The translations under genes were made by a program, and so were the position numbers. Positions 48,527 through 56,886 of a stretch of 64,000 nt of DNA are shown piece by piece. Position 1 is the first letter of the stretch, and every line of letters begins with the position of its first letter. Under the pieces are notes generated by a model that searched no databases, had not been told where the DNA came from, and was given only the letters and a program-made list of their open reading frames with translations. This stretch comes from Chromobacterium vaccinii (GTDB lineage: Bacteria; Pseudomonadota; Gammaproteobacteria; Burkholderiales; Chromobacteriaceae), in NCBI RefSeq assembly GCF_000971335.1, contig NZ_JZJL01000012.1, positions 1 to 64,000 of the forward strand, written 5' to 3'.

Positions 48527-49387
48527 ATGATCCGCCAAACCCTGATCGCCGCCGCTCTCGCCGCCGCCGGTTTCGCCCATGCGGGCGACCTGAAATTGTC
48601 GGTGTACAACGCCGACGGCAACAGCTTCAATGTTTCTTCCGTGCTGGTCACCGGCGACAAGGACGCCGTGCTGATCGACACCGGCTTCACCCGCGCCGAC
48701 GCCTACCGCATCGCCGCCAAGGTGCTGGACAGCGGCAAGACCCTGAAGACCATCTACGTGAGCCAGGCCGATCCGGACTACTACTTCGGCGCTTCGGTGC
48801 TGAAGCAGATATTCCCCAAGGCCGAGCTGGTGGCCGCGCCGGAAGTGCTGGCCCACATCAAGGGCAATGTGAAGGGCAAGGTAGCGTTCTGGGGTCCGAA
48901 GATGGGCGCCAACGCGCCGCAGGCCAAGCCGCTGCTGCCGACCGCGCTGAAAACTGACAAGATCATGCTGGAAGGCAAGGCGCTGGAGCTGCGCGACACC
49001 AAGGGCGTGATGGCGCACCGCGGCTATATGTGGATTCCGTCCATCCGCGCCATCGTCGGCAACGTGGGCATCTACTCCGGCATGCATGTCTGGACCGCCG
49101 ACACCCAGAACGACGCCGAACGCAAGGGCTGGTACAAGCAGCTGGACGACATGGAAGCGCTGAAGCCGGAAGTGGTGGTGCCGGGCCACATGATCGCCGG
49201 CGACAAGATGGACGTGTCCGCCATCCGCTACACCCGCGACTATCTGAAGACCTTCGAAGCCAAGAACGCCGAAACCCGCAACAGCGGCGAGCTGATCGAG
49301 GCGATGAAGCAGGCCTATCCGAAGGCGGCCGAAGTCTCCACGCTGGAGCTGGGCGCCAAGGTGCGCAAGGGCGAGATGAAGTGGTGA
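48527..49387 (+). CDS. Exported metallo-beta-lactamase-fold protein without the metal motif
   Basis: 286 aa with signal peptide (MIRQTLIAAALAAAGFAHAG, cleavage about residue 19). The fold is recognisable from SVLVTGDKDAVLIDTGFTRA and VVPGHMIAG, but the zinc-binding HxHxDH motif is replaced by SQADPD at residues 79-84 (IYVSQADPDYYFG). The ADPDYYFG pattern looks deliberate rather than decayed because everything around it is well kept. AAGGAG precedes the ATG. It is followed 5 bases later by the FrnE-like gene. A LysR gene is divergent. Confidence 0.82.
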   Translation: MIRQTLIAAALAAAGFAHAGDLKLSVYNADGNSFNVSSVLVTGDKDAVLIDTGFTRADAYRIAAKVLDSGKTLKTIYVSQADPDYYFGASVLKQIFPKAELVAAPEVLAHIKGNVKGKVAFWGPKMGANAPQAKPLLPTALKTDKIMLEGKALELRDTKGVMAHRGYMWIPSIRAIVGNVGIYSGMHVWTADTQNDAERKGWYKQLDDMEALKPEVVVPGHMIAGDKMDVSAIRYTRDYLKTFEAKNAETRNSGELIEAMKQAYPKAAEVSTLELGAKVRKGEMKW

Positions 49388-49392
49388 TCAGC

Positions 49393-50076
49393 ATGAAACT
49401 GCATTACTTCTACGACCCGCTGTGCGGCTGGTGCTACGGCGCCTCCCCGCTGCTGCAGGCGGCGGCCGCGCTGCCCGGCGTCAGCGTGGAAATGCACGCC
49501 GGCGGCATGATAGACGAGGAAGAGGGCCGCGCGATCACGCCGGAATGGCGCGCCTACGTGATGCCGCACGACAAGCGCATCGCCCAGATGAGCGGCCAGC
49601 CCTTCGGCGACGCCTACTACGATGGCCTGCTGAACGACATCGGCGCGCCGCTGGCGTCCAACCCGCCGATCGCCGCGGTGCTGGCAGCCCCCAGGCTGGG
49701 CATCGCGCCGCTGGCGATGCTGGCCCGCATCCAGCGCGCCCATTATCTGGAAGGCCGGCGCATCGCCGAGTTCGCGGTGTTGAGCGAATTGGCGGTCGAG
49801 CTGGGCACGGACGCGGCATCCTTCCAGGCGGCCTGGCAGTCCGCTCGAGAAGAAGCCGAAACGCACATCGACGACACTCGCCGCCAGATGGGCCGTTTGG
49901 GCTTGCGAGGCTTCCCGTCCGTGGTGCTGGAGCAGGACGGCAAGCTGGAGCGGCTGGAGCTGTCCGGCTGGCTGGGCAAGCCGGCCGAACTGGCCGCCGC
50001 GTTGGCGGAGAAGCTGCCCAAGCCGGCAGAGGCCGGCGACGACGCGCTGTTCTGCACGCCGGACAGCTGCCGCTGA
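49393..50076 (+). CDS. DsbA/FrnE-family thioredoxin-fold protein
   Basis: 227 aa with the redox motif C11-G-W-C14 (FYDPLCGWCYGASPL) at the N-terminus, followed by an alpha-helical insertion and the cis-proline region GLRGFPSVVLEQDG, as in FrnE-type oxidoreductases. There is no signal peptide, so it is cytoplasmic, unlike classical DsbA. The C-terminus has two more Cys (LFCTPDSC). It is co-transcribed with the MBL-fold gene; a GTG at 49384 overlapping that gene's stop (GTGA) is an alternative start. Confidence 0.88.
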   Translation: MKLHYFYDPLCGWCYGASPLLQAAAALPGVSVEMHAGGMIDEEEGRAITPEWRAYVMPHDKRIAQMSGQPFGDAYYDGLLNDIGAPLASNPPIAAVLAAPRLGIAPLAMLARIQRAHYLEGRRIAEFAVLSELAVELGTDAASFQAAWQSAREEAETHIDDTRRQMGRLGLRGFPSVVLEQDGKLERLELSGWLGKPAELAAALAEKLPKPAEAGDDALFCTPDSCR

Positions 50077-50092
50077 TTTTCCATCGCAGGTT

Positions 50093-50125
50093 AAACCGCC
50101 GTTCCATCGGGAGCGGCGGTTTTTT
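50093..50125 (+). terminator. Terminator after the FrnE-like gene
   Basis: 13-bp stem with one G-T pair (50093-50105 with 50109-50122; arms AAACCGCCGTTCC and GGAGCGGCGGTTT), followed by a run of T to 50125. Confidence 0.85.
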
Positions 50126-50175
50126 CATGGGCGCGCCAATGCCGGCAGTATTGCTCAAGCGGACATCAAGTCCGG

Positions 50176-51675
50176 CTAGGGGAGAGGCGCGAGATCGGCG
50201 GCGATGGCCAGCAGCGTCTTTTGCGCCATCGCGCGCCTGCTTTCTCCCGGCGCGGCATCCACTGGCAGATCCGGCGCGATGCCGGCGACTTCGTCGCTGC
50301 CGTCGGCGCGCAGCCTGACGCAATCGGGAATGCGGAAGCTCAGGCCGGAGTGCGGCAGAACCAGGGGCTGCATTTTGCTCATGAAGCCGCAGCCGTCGCC
50401 GCCGGTCCGCTGCCCCACTGTTTTAGCCAATCGGTTGTCCCGGCTGACGGCGGCGAACATCTCGGCGGCGGAATAGGTCTGGCCATTGGTCAGCAGATAG
50501 ACCGGCCCTTGCCAGGCGCCCTGGCTGCCGAAGGACTGCGCGGGCCAGAACAGCGCTTCGGACACGATTTTCGAATAGCGGCCCGGCTCCAGGTGATCCA
50601 CCGCGCCGGATGCGTAAGCGACCTGGACCAAGCGGCTGCGCGCCGCGCCGGGATCGAAGGCGCGCTGCTCGCGCCAGACCCAGCTCATGTCTACGGGCGG
50701 CGCTTGCCGCAGTTGCGACGCCTGGGCGCGGAACGCATCAAGGAATGGTTGCAGGACGGCTTTATCTTCCGCCGTGGCTTCCGGCGGCAGACCTGCGCTC
50801 AAGTTCTCTATCCATTCCCGCAGATAAGCCTCTCCCTGCGGCGAGCGCGCCAGCCATAACGGCGCGGAGCGGACCGGGCCGCTGCCCAGCAGGCGGGACA
50901 TCGCGTCACCGCTGTCGTTGCCTCCGGGGTTGTCGCCGATGTCGACGATCAGCGCGCGGGCGCCGGCCGAACGTAGCTCGCGCAGCCGCTGGGCGGTTTC
51001 GCGGTACCACGCGCGCATGATATCGGTGAAAAGCTTGTCGGGATCGAGGCGGTCGCCGCGTTCAAGCATCGCTTGCCACGCTTGCTGGCACAACTGGGGA
51101 TAGTTGCGGGGATTGAAGGATGGAATGCGCAGCAGCGCGAGTTTGCCGGCCGCTCCCAGATCGGCGATGCCGCTTCTCATCGGCAGGGCAAGGCCATCAG
51201 CGGTCAGCCGCACGCCGGGCAGGGTTTCGAAAGGGAGCGAGAAGGCGCCGCCATTGCCGTTGACATAGCCCAACGATGCGCAGCCATCGAGCGCATTGTC
51301 GCGCGACAAGTCCCGTTTCGGGGGTTCCGCGGCGGCTGAGGATGGCTCGGTGACCGGCTTGATCGAAGAGAAATGGCCATCGCGAAAGCCGTTTTGAAAA
51401 TACAGGATGGCCTGCCTGGCTTCCGCGTTGTCGCGAGCCCGTGCCAGCATGGCTTGCGCCTGCCGGTCCAGAGCAGGGAGGTTGACGCCGCTGCCGGGCG
51501 AGGCCATCCAGGCCAGGTGGGAGTAGCGTTTTTCCAGTTCCAGCTTCAGCAGCCGGTAATCCTGCAACCAGGCCTGTCGGTCGAACGCCGCGTCCGAGGC
51601 TGCTGTGGATGCGAAGCAGGATGGAACGGTTAGAAGCAGGGCTGCGGCGAGTTTGGCGACTGAGTAAGGTGGCAT
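50176..51675 (-). CDS. Exported S41-family (tail-specific) peptidase
   Basis: 499 aa with an N-terminal signal peptide (LAAALLLTVPSCFASTA). The S41 core is visible in GARALIVDIGDNPGGNDSGD and the nucleophile region VYLLTNGQTYSAAEMFAAVS (Ser in TYSA). There is no recognisable PDZ domain, so it belongs to the interphotoreceptor-retinoid-binding-protein-like group rather than CtpA/Prc. Periplasmic or secreted. Monocistronic, convergent with the FrnE-like gene. Confidence 0.83.
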   Translation of the reverse strand: MPPYSVAKLAAALLLTVPSCFASTAASDAAFDRQAWLQDYRLLKLELEKRYSHLAWMASPGSGVNLPALDRQAQAMLARARDNAEARQAILYFQNGFRDGHFSSIKPVTEPSSAAAEPPKRDLSRDNALDGCASLGYVNGNGGAFSLPFETLPGVRLTADGLALPMRSGIADLGAAGKLALLRIPSFNPRNYPQLCQQAWQAMLERGDRLDPDKLFTDIMRAWYRETAQRLRELRSAGARALIVDIGDNPGGNDSGDAMSRLLGSGPVRSAPLWLARSPQGEAYLREWIENLSAGLPPEATAEDKAVLQPFLDAFRAQASQLRQAPPVDMSWVWREQRAFDPGAARSRLVQVAYASGAVDHLEPGRYSKIVSEALFWPAQSFGSQGAWQGPVYLLTNGQTYSAAEMFAAVSRDNRLAKTVGQRTGGDGCGFMSKMQPLVLPHSGLSFRIPDCVRLRADGSDEVAGIAPDLPVDAAPGESRRAMAQKTLLAIAADLAPLP

Positions 51676-51881
51676 GGAGAGGTGGCGGGCAGAGCAAAAC
51701 GGCTATCGTACGCGGATCGCCTTGCGATGCCAATGTCGTTTATTTGTTTTTATAGTTCGCCCTAATGGATGGCCTGACTGCCATTGATATTTATTTGGAA
51801 TTCATGACTTGAAAGATATTGTCGCCGACATATCATGAAATACCAATCTGATACCAATTAATCGCAATGAGGAGAGGGTCG

Positions 51882-53180
51882 ATGCGCAGAACGACAGGCG
51901 GGGCAATTGCAATGGCGTTGTCGCTGGTTCTTGGCCAGCAGGTGTGGGCTGCCTGCCCTGATTGGGCCGAGGGCGCCAGCTATAAGGCTGGCGATGTGGT
52001 CGCCTACCAAAACGCCAATTACACCGCGCTGACCGCGCATACCGCCTATCCGGGCGCCAACTGGAATCCCGCCGCGACGCCGACGTTGTGGAAGGCGGGG
52101 GGCAGCTGCTCCGGCGGCGACCCCGCCCCGCCCAATCCTCCGACGCCGCCCAGTCCGCCGCCGGGCACGCCAGCGCCGTTCGCCAAGCACGCGCTGGTTG
52201 GTTACTGGCACAATTTCGCCAATCCCAGCGGCGCGGCTTTCCCCTTGGCGCAGGTTTCCGATGATTGGGACGTGATCGTGGTGGCTTTCGCCGACGATGC
52301 CGGCAACGGCAATGTCAGTTTCACGCTGGACCCGGCCGCAGGCAGCGCCGTCCAGTTCATCCAGGATGTCCGCGCCAAGCAGGCCAAGGGCAAGAAGGTG
52401 GTGTTGTCGCTGGGCGGCCAGAACGGCTCGGTGACGCTGAACAATGCCGCGCAGGCGCAGAACTTCGTCAATAGCCTGGCCGCCATCATCGGCCAATACG
52501 GTTTTGACGGCATCGACCTGGATCTGGAAAGCGGCGTGTCGGTGGGCGCGCCGATCATCAGCAATCTGGTCAGCGCGGTGAAGCAGTTGAAGGCCAAGAT
52601 CGGACCAAGTTTCTATCTGTCGATGGCGCCCGAGCATCCGTATGTGCAGGGCGGCTATGTCGCCTACGGCGGCAACTGGGGCGCTTACTTGCCCATCATC
52701 GACGGGCTGCGCGACGACCTCTCGGTGATCCACGTCCAGTATTACAACAACGGCGGGCTGTACACGCCGTACTCCACCGGCGCGTTGCCGGAGGGTTCGG
52801 TGGACATGCTGGTCGGCGGCAGCAAGATGCTGATCGAGGGTTTCCCGCTCGGCAACGGCGCATCCGGCAGCTTCAAGGGCCTGCGGCCCGACCAGGTGGC
52901 CTTCGGCGTGCCGTCCGGACGCAGCTCGGCCAATTCCGGTTTCGTCACGCCGGACACCGTGGCCAAGGCATTGAGCTGCCTGACCGCGCTGCAGGGCTGC
53001 GGCGGCGTGCTGCCGGCGCAGGCTTATCCAACCTTCCGCGGCGCGATGACCTGGTCGATCAACTGGGACCGCCATGACGGCTACAACTTCTCCAAGCCGG
53101 TGGCGGCCAGCTTGCGCCAGTTGCCTGTCGCGGCGGCGAGCAAGAAAAAAGCCGTCCGCGCGACGCGGACGGCCTGGTGA
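51882..53180 (+). CDS. Secreted GH18 chitinase with chitin-binding domain
   Basis: 432 aa. Signal peptide (about 1-23, IAMALSLVLGQQVWAA), then a CBM5/12 chitin-binding domain (about 25-78, PDWAEGASYKAGDVVAYQNA), a Pro-rich linker, and a GH18 catalytic domain (about 103-420) with the signature DGIDLDLES, whose Glu (about residue 215) is the acid catalyst. The AGGAGAGG site precedes the ATG at 51882; the upstream 200 bases are AT-rich. The last 12 residues (KKKAVRATRTAW) are encoded by the terminator of the opposite-strand gene and look like an accidental extension. Chitin degradation fits a Chromobacterium-type lifestyle. Confidence 0.93.
   Translation: MRRTTGGAIAMALSLVLGQQVWAACPDWAEGASYKAGDVVAYQNANYTALTAHTAYPGANWNPAATPTLWKAGGSCSGGDPAPPNPPTPPSPPPGTPAPFAKHALVGYWHNFANPSGAAFPLAQVSDDWDVIVVAFADDAGNGNVSFTLDPAAGSAVQFIQDVRAKQAKGKKVVLSLGGQNGSVTLNNAAQAQNFVNSLAAIIGQYGFDGIDLDLESGVSVGAPIISNLVSAVKQLKAKIGPSFYLSMAPEHPYVQGGYVAYGGNWGAYLPIIDGLRDDLSVIHVQYYNNGGLYTPYSTGALPEGSVDMLVGGSKMLIEGFPLGNGASGSFKGLRPDQVAFGVPSGRSSANSGFVTPDTVAKALSCLTALQGCGGVLPAQAYPTFRGAMTWSINWDRHDGYNFSKPVAASLRQLPVAAASKKKAVRATRTAW
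53145..53173 (-). terminator. Terminator of the parvulin gene, inside the 3' end of the chitinase gene
   Basis: Perfect 10-bp stem GCCGTCCGCG (53151-53160) and CGCGGACGGC (53164-53173) with a 3-base loop. On the minus strand it is followed by six T (53145-53150). It overlaps the last coding bases of the plus-strand chitinase. Confidence 0.8.
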
Positions 53181-53202
53181 GCCTGAGCCGGGTGGCCGTC
53201 GC

Positions 53203-53931
53203 TTAGGCGGCGGTCATCTGGTAGCCGCTGATCTGCGCGCCGGATACCAGCATGTTCAGATACTCGTGCATCGCCTGGTTGAGAGCCATGTCGGTCAGGT
53301 AGTGCTGCAGGCGTTCCTTGACTTCGTCGAAGCCGATCTTGCCGCCGTCGGCGCGCTCGTTCACCTGGATGATGTGATAGCCGAACTGGGTTTCCACCAA
53401 GTGCGGGGTGATCTGGCCGGCTTCGGTGCTGAACACGGCTTGTTCGAATTCCGGCACCATCTGGCCGCGGCCGAATTGGCCGAGGCTGCCGCCTTGCTTG
53501 CCGGACGGGCAGGTGGAGTGCTCTTGCGCCAGCGCGGCGAAGCGCGACGGGCTGGCTTGCACTTCCGCCAGGATGCCTTCAGCCTTGGCCTTGATCAGGC
53601 TGGCTTCCAGGCCTTCGCCCTTGGGCAGCAGGATGTGGCTGGCGACGGCGCTTTCGCCGGCGGAGAAGCGCTCCGGATAGCGCTCGTAGAATTCGCGGCA
53701 GCTCGCTTCGTCGATCGGCTGCACTTCCAGTTTCTGGTCCAGCAGCGCCTGGATGGCTTGCTGCTCGTCGGCGACGTCCAGGCCTTCGCTCTTGGCCTGT
53801 TGCACCAGCAGGGTGTGCAGGACAAGTTGCTGGATCGCGGTATCGCGCGGGCTAGGGGTATCCGCGTAGTGTTCCAGTTGCGAGGCGATCATGTCTTCGC
53901 TGATTTCGACGCCGTTGACGATGATGGTCAT
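53203..53931 (-). CDS. Cytoplasmic parvulin-type peptidyl-prolyl isomerase
   Basis: 242 aa. An N-terminal helical region is followed by a PpiC/parvulin domain (about residues 96-200) with ASHILLPKGEG, FAALAQEHSTCPSGKQGGSL, and VETQFGYHIIQVNER. The ATG at 53931 has AGGAAAA upstream and no signal peptide; an in-frame ATG at 53958 adds nine residues. NifM-like proteins have this layout, but no nif genes are seen. It is upstream-independent of the two exported parvulins that follow in the map. Confidence 0.87.
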   Translation of the reverse strand: MTIIVNGVEISEDMIASQLEHYADTPSPRDTAIQQLVLHTLLVQQAKSEGLDVADEQQAIQALLDQKLEVQPIDEASCREFYERYPERFSAGESAVASHILLPKGEGLEASLIKAKAEGILAEVQASPSRFAALAQEHSTCPSGKQGGSLGQFGRGQMVPEFEQAVFSTEAGQITPHLVETQFGYHIIQVNERADGGKIGFDEVKERLQHYLTDMALNQAMHEYLNMLVSGAQISGYQMTAA

Positions 53932-54062
53932 GTGATTTTCCTGTGAGGGAGCGGCCATGTCATGGCGTTTCCGATGGGGCTGCCGGCGGCAGCGGTGACA
54001 AGGGCAGGGCGGGCCTGCTTCGGTTGAGCGCGAAGTTAAGCGCGGCGGGGGACGCTGTCAAG

Positions 54063-54090
54063 CAAAACGGGGACGGCATGCCGTCCCCGT
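54063..54090 (-). terminator. Terminator of the exported-parvulin operon
   Basis: A perfect 24-bp palindrome (54067-54090; arms ACGGGGACGGCA and TGCCGTCCCCGT) followed on the minus strand by TTTTGC. It lies 18 bases beyond the stop of the parvulin gene at 54109. Confidence 0.8.
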
Positions 54091-54108
54091 AACGCGCGTT
54101 GCGCGGGC

Positions 54109-54891
54109 TTACTGCTGGATCTGGGCCTTGGCCTTCAGATCGGCGACGTACTTCTCGATGCGGCCGCCCATCACGCGCTGGGTCAGCTGCGGACGGATTT
54201 CTTCGAGCTGCGGCACGTTGCGCTGGGTGCGCACGTCGTCCAGCTTGATCACGTGCCAGCCGTACTCGGTCTTCACCGGCTTGGCGGTCACTTCGCCCTT
54301 GGCGAGCTTGCTCATCGCCTCGGAGAACGGCGCGACGAAGGTGCCGGCTTCCTGCCAGCCCAGATCGCCGCCATTGGCCTTGCTGCCCGGATCCTGCGAT
54401 TTTTCCTTGGCCAGCTTGTCGAAGGACTTGCCTTTCTTCAGCGCGTCGATGACGGACTTGGCTTCCGCCTCGCTCTTCACCAGGATGTGGCGGGCGTGGA
54501 ACTGCTTGGTTTCCGGAACCGAGGCCACCAGTTTGTCGTATTCGGCCTTCAGGTCGGCGTCGCTGATCGGGTTGGCTTTCTCGTAGTCCTTGATCAGGCG
54601 GTTGGCCAGCGCCATCGACTGCATGTTCTGCAGTTCGGCGGTGAATTCCGGAGACTTGTCCAGACCCTTCTTCACGGCTTCCTGGCGCAGCACTTCGGCG
54701 GTCACCAGCTGGTCCTTGATCTGGTCGCGGGCCTGCGGGTTCACGCTCTGGCCCTGGGCTTCCATCATTTTGGCCACGGCGTCGACGCGGGCGTCGGAGA
54801 TTTGCTGGCCGTTGACAGTCGGGCCGGCCACGGCGATGGCGCTGCCGGCGAACGCGGCTACCAGGGCGGTTTGCAGCAAGATTTTACGCAT
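54109..54891 (-). CDS. Periplasmic parvulin-type peptidyl-prolyl isomerase
   Basis: 260 aa with a signal peptide (MRKILLQTALVAAFAGSAIA). The parvulin domain (about residues 130-225) shows FHARHILVKSEAEAKSVIDA, FDKLAKEKSQDPGSKANGGD and VKTEYGWHVIKLDDVR, all intact. The flanking helices are of the SurA/PrsA-like chaperone type. The next gene upstream encodes a paralogue with 27 bases between them, so the two form an operon with bolA and yciB. Confidence 0.92.
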   Translation of the reverse strand: MRKILLQTALVAAFAGSAIAVAGPTVNGQQISDARVDAVAKMMEAQGQSVNPQARDQIKDQLVTAEVLRQEAVKKGLDKSPEFTAELQNMQSMALANRLIKDYEKANPISDADLKAEYDKLVASVPETKQFHARHILVKSEAEAKSVIDALKKGKSFDKLAKEKSQDPGSKANGGDLGWQEAGTFVAPFSEAMSKLAKGEVTAKPVKTEYGWHVIKLDDVRTQRNVPQLEEIRPQLTQRVMGGRIEKYVADLKAKAQIQQ

Positions 54892-54918
54892 TTTGTTCTA
54901 TTCCCGGATGAGGTGGAT

Positions 54919-55707
54919 TTACTGAATCTTGCTCTTGGCGCGCAGATCTTCCACGGCCTTGGCAATGGCTTCTTCCTGCAATTGGCGGGCGATCTGCGGC
55001 TTGACGGCGTCCAGCGGCGGAATCTGGGCGTTGCGGACGTCCGTTACCTTGAACACGTGCCAGCCCAGTTGCGACTGGTAGGGCGAGCCGCTGACCTGGC
55101 CCTTGGGGATGGCTTTCAGCGCTTCGGCCAGCTTGGGCTCCATGCGGGACAGATTGCCCCAGTTCATGTCGCCGCCGCTTTGCTTGGCGTTGGGATCGAT
55201 GGAGCGGGTCTTGACCAGCTCTTCGAATTTGGCGCCCTTCTTCAACTGGGCGATGGCCTTCTGCGCGTCGGCTTCGCTGCCGAGCGTGATCTGGTAGGCG
55301 TGGACTTCCTTGCTGCCGGAGACCTGGGCCGCCATCTCGTCGTAGCGGGCCTTGATCTGGGCATCGCCGACGTTGGCTTTTTCGGCGATGTCGGCGAACA
55401 GCGCGTCGCGCAACAGTTCGGCGCGCGCTTCATCCATGCGCTTGACGAAGGCCGGCTGCTTGTCCAGGCCGCGGCGGGAGGCTTCCTGGAGGATCAGTTG
55501 GCGGCTGACCAGCGAATTCTTCAACTGCTCGCGCAGTTCCGGGCTGTCCTGCACCTTGCCGCCATTGCTTTGCACGACATTGGCGACCGCGGCGTCCAGT
55601 TCGGACTTGTCGATGGAAACGCCGTTGACCACGGCGATCGACTCCGCGGCGACCGGCAGGCTGATCGAGGCTGCCAGCGTCAGGGCGGCGATACGGGAGA
55701 GTTTCAT
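54919..55707 (-). CDS. Periplasmic parvulin-like protein
   Basis: 262 aa paralogue with a signal peptide (LSRIAALTLAASISLPVAA). The parvulin domain is more divergent: VHAYQITLGSEADAQKAIAQ where the other has HARHILVKSE, so the catalytic HILV His is replaced by the YQI of HAYQITL, and QSQLGWHVFKVTDVR at the end. It may act as a chaperone more than as an isomerase. The stop is 27 bases before the start of its better-conserved neighbour at 54891. Confidence 0.87.
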   Translation of the reverse strand: MKLSRIAALTLAASISLPVAAESIAVVNGVSIDKSELDAAVANVVQSNGGKVQDSPELREQLKNSLVSRQLILQEASRRGLDKQPAFVKRMDEARAELLRDALFADIAEKANVGDAQIKARYDEMAAQVSGSKEVHAYQITLGSEADAQKAIAQLKKGAKFEELVKTRSIDPNAKQSGGDMNWGNLSRMEPKLAEALKAIPKGQVSGSPYQSQLGWHVFKVTDVRNAQIPPLDAVKPQIARQLQEEAIAKAVEDLRAKSKIQ

Positions 55708-55727
55708 ATTGTCCCTTTGGTAGAAAT

Positions 55728-55994
55728 TCAGAGTTCTTCTGGTGTCAGGGCGCGAATGGCCAGCGCGTGAACGCGGCCGGCCATCAGTTCGCCCAGGGTC
55801 TGGTAGATCAACCGGTGCCGCGCCACGCGGTTGAGGCCGGCGAAGCGCGCGCTGACGATGGTCAGCGTGTAGTGGCCGCCGCCGCTCTTGGCGCCGGCGT
55901 GGCCGGCATGCAGCGCGCTGTCATCCCGGATGTCCAGATGCTCGGGCTCCAGAGCCCGCAACGCGGTTTCCAGCAATTCCACGGTGCCGCTCAT
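55728..55994 (-). CDS. bolA: BolA-family protein
   Basis: 88 aa, class II KH-like fold. The conserved segment DDSALHAGHAGAKSGGGHYT followed by RHRLIYQTLGELMAGRVHAL is diagnostic of BolA. BolA works with monothiol glutaredoxins in iron-sulfur or iron sensing; no glutaredoxin gene is adjacent. It overlaps yciI by 4 bases (ATGA). Confidence 0.92.
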   Translation of the reverse strand: MSGTVELLETALRALEPEHLDIRDDSALHAGHAGAKSGGGHYTLTIVSARFAGLNRVARHRLIYQTLGELMAGRVHALAIRALTPEEL

Positions 55995-56293
55995 GCGGGG
56001 AAGACCTGCACGAAGGGCTGGACGTCCACGCTGGCGTAAACGCCGCCGCCCTGGTACGGATCGGCCGCGGCCCAGGCGCGCGCTTCTTCCAGCGACGCGA
56101 ACTCGGCCACCACCAGGCTGCCGCAGTAGCCGGCTGGGCCCGGATCGGCGCTGTCGATGGCAGGCAGCGGGCCGGACAGTTTCATCCGGCCCTGATCCTG
56201 CAGCGCGGCCAGCCGCGCGCGGTGTTCGGCGCGCAGCGCGATGCGGCGCTCGAGGCTGCCGGGATGGTCGCGCGCGATGATGGCGTACAGCAT
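55991..56293 (-). CDS. yciI: YciI-like protein
   Basis: 100 aa dimeric alpha-beta barrel-type protein (MLYAIIARDHPGSLERRIAL, then RAEHRARLAALQDQGRMKLS and SLVVAEFASLEEARAWAAAD). Enzymatic role of YciI is not established. The start overlaps the yciB stop (TAATG) and its end overlaps bolA, so yciB-yciI-bolA are translationally coupled. An apparent longer frame to 56710 runs antisense-like through yciB and is not used. Confidence 0.88.
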   Translation of the reverse strand: MLYAIIARDHPGSLERRIALRAEHRARLAALQDQGRMKLSGPLPAIDSADPGPAGYCGSLVVAEFASLEEARAWAAADPYQGGGVYASVDVQPFVQVFPA

Positions 56294-56826
56294 TATTTCT
56301 TTTCCTCGATGTACTTGGCCAGGAACAGGCTTTGGGCGATCACGAATAACAGCATCAACCCCATGCCGCCGAACAGCTTGAAGTTGACCCAGACGTCCTC
56401 GCTGAAGTGATAGGCGACGAACAGGTTCAGCGCGCCCATGAAGGCGAAGAAGCCGCCCCAGGCCCAGGTGAGCTTGCGCCACACGGAATCGGGCATCTCG
56501 ATCTGCTTGCCCATCATCAGGCGCAGGCCGTTCTTGCCGGCGAATTCGCTGATCAGCAGGCCGGCGCCCATCACCCAGTACAGCACGGTGGGCTTCCACA
56601 TGATGAAGTGCTTGTCGTGCAGCAGCAGCGTGGCGCCGCCCAGGACCACGATCAGCCCGAGGCTGATCCATTGCATGGTGTCCACCTTGCGGTGCTTGAA
56701 CCAGGCCCATGCCACCATCGCCGCCGTGGCGGCGATGGCCACGCCGGTGGCGAGGAACATGTCGCGTGTCAGCCAGTAGGCGCCGAAGAACAGCAGGACG
56801 GGAAGGAGATCGGTAAAAAATTTCAT
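56293..56826 (-). CDS. yciB: YciB/IspZ inner-membrane septation protein
   Basis: 177 aa with five membrane helices. The N-terminus MKFFTDLLPVLLFFGAYWLT and the C-terminal SEDVWVNFKLFGGMGLMLLF are hallmarks of the intracellular septation protein family, which links envelope synthesis and division. It heads the operon yciB-yciI-bolA-parvulin-parvulin, an order common in betaproteobacteria. Confidence 0.93.
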   Translation of the reverse strand: MKFFTDLLPVLLFFGAYWLTRDMFLATGVAIAATAAMVAWAWFKHRKVDTMQWISLGLIVVLGGATLLLHDKHFIMWKPTVLYWVMGAGLLISEFAGKNGLRLMMGKQIEMPDSVWRKLTWAWGGFFAFMGALNLFVAYHFSEDVWVNFKLFGGMGLMLLFVIAQSLFLAKYIEEKK

Positions 56827-56886
56827 GCGGGTGATTATGGGGGCTGGCGCGGCCAGATTCAAGCCGCGCCGGGCCTCTCAGAGGGA

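Noticed and set aside
51770-51786. ATGGC-CTGACT-GCCAT inverted repeat upstream of the chitinase gene as a quorum-sensing (lux-type) box.
   Set aside because: The arms are only 5 bp and the sequence does not match the lux-box pattern well; chitinase control by quorum sensing is known in Chromobacterium but this site does not show it.
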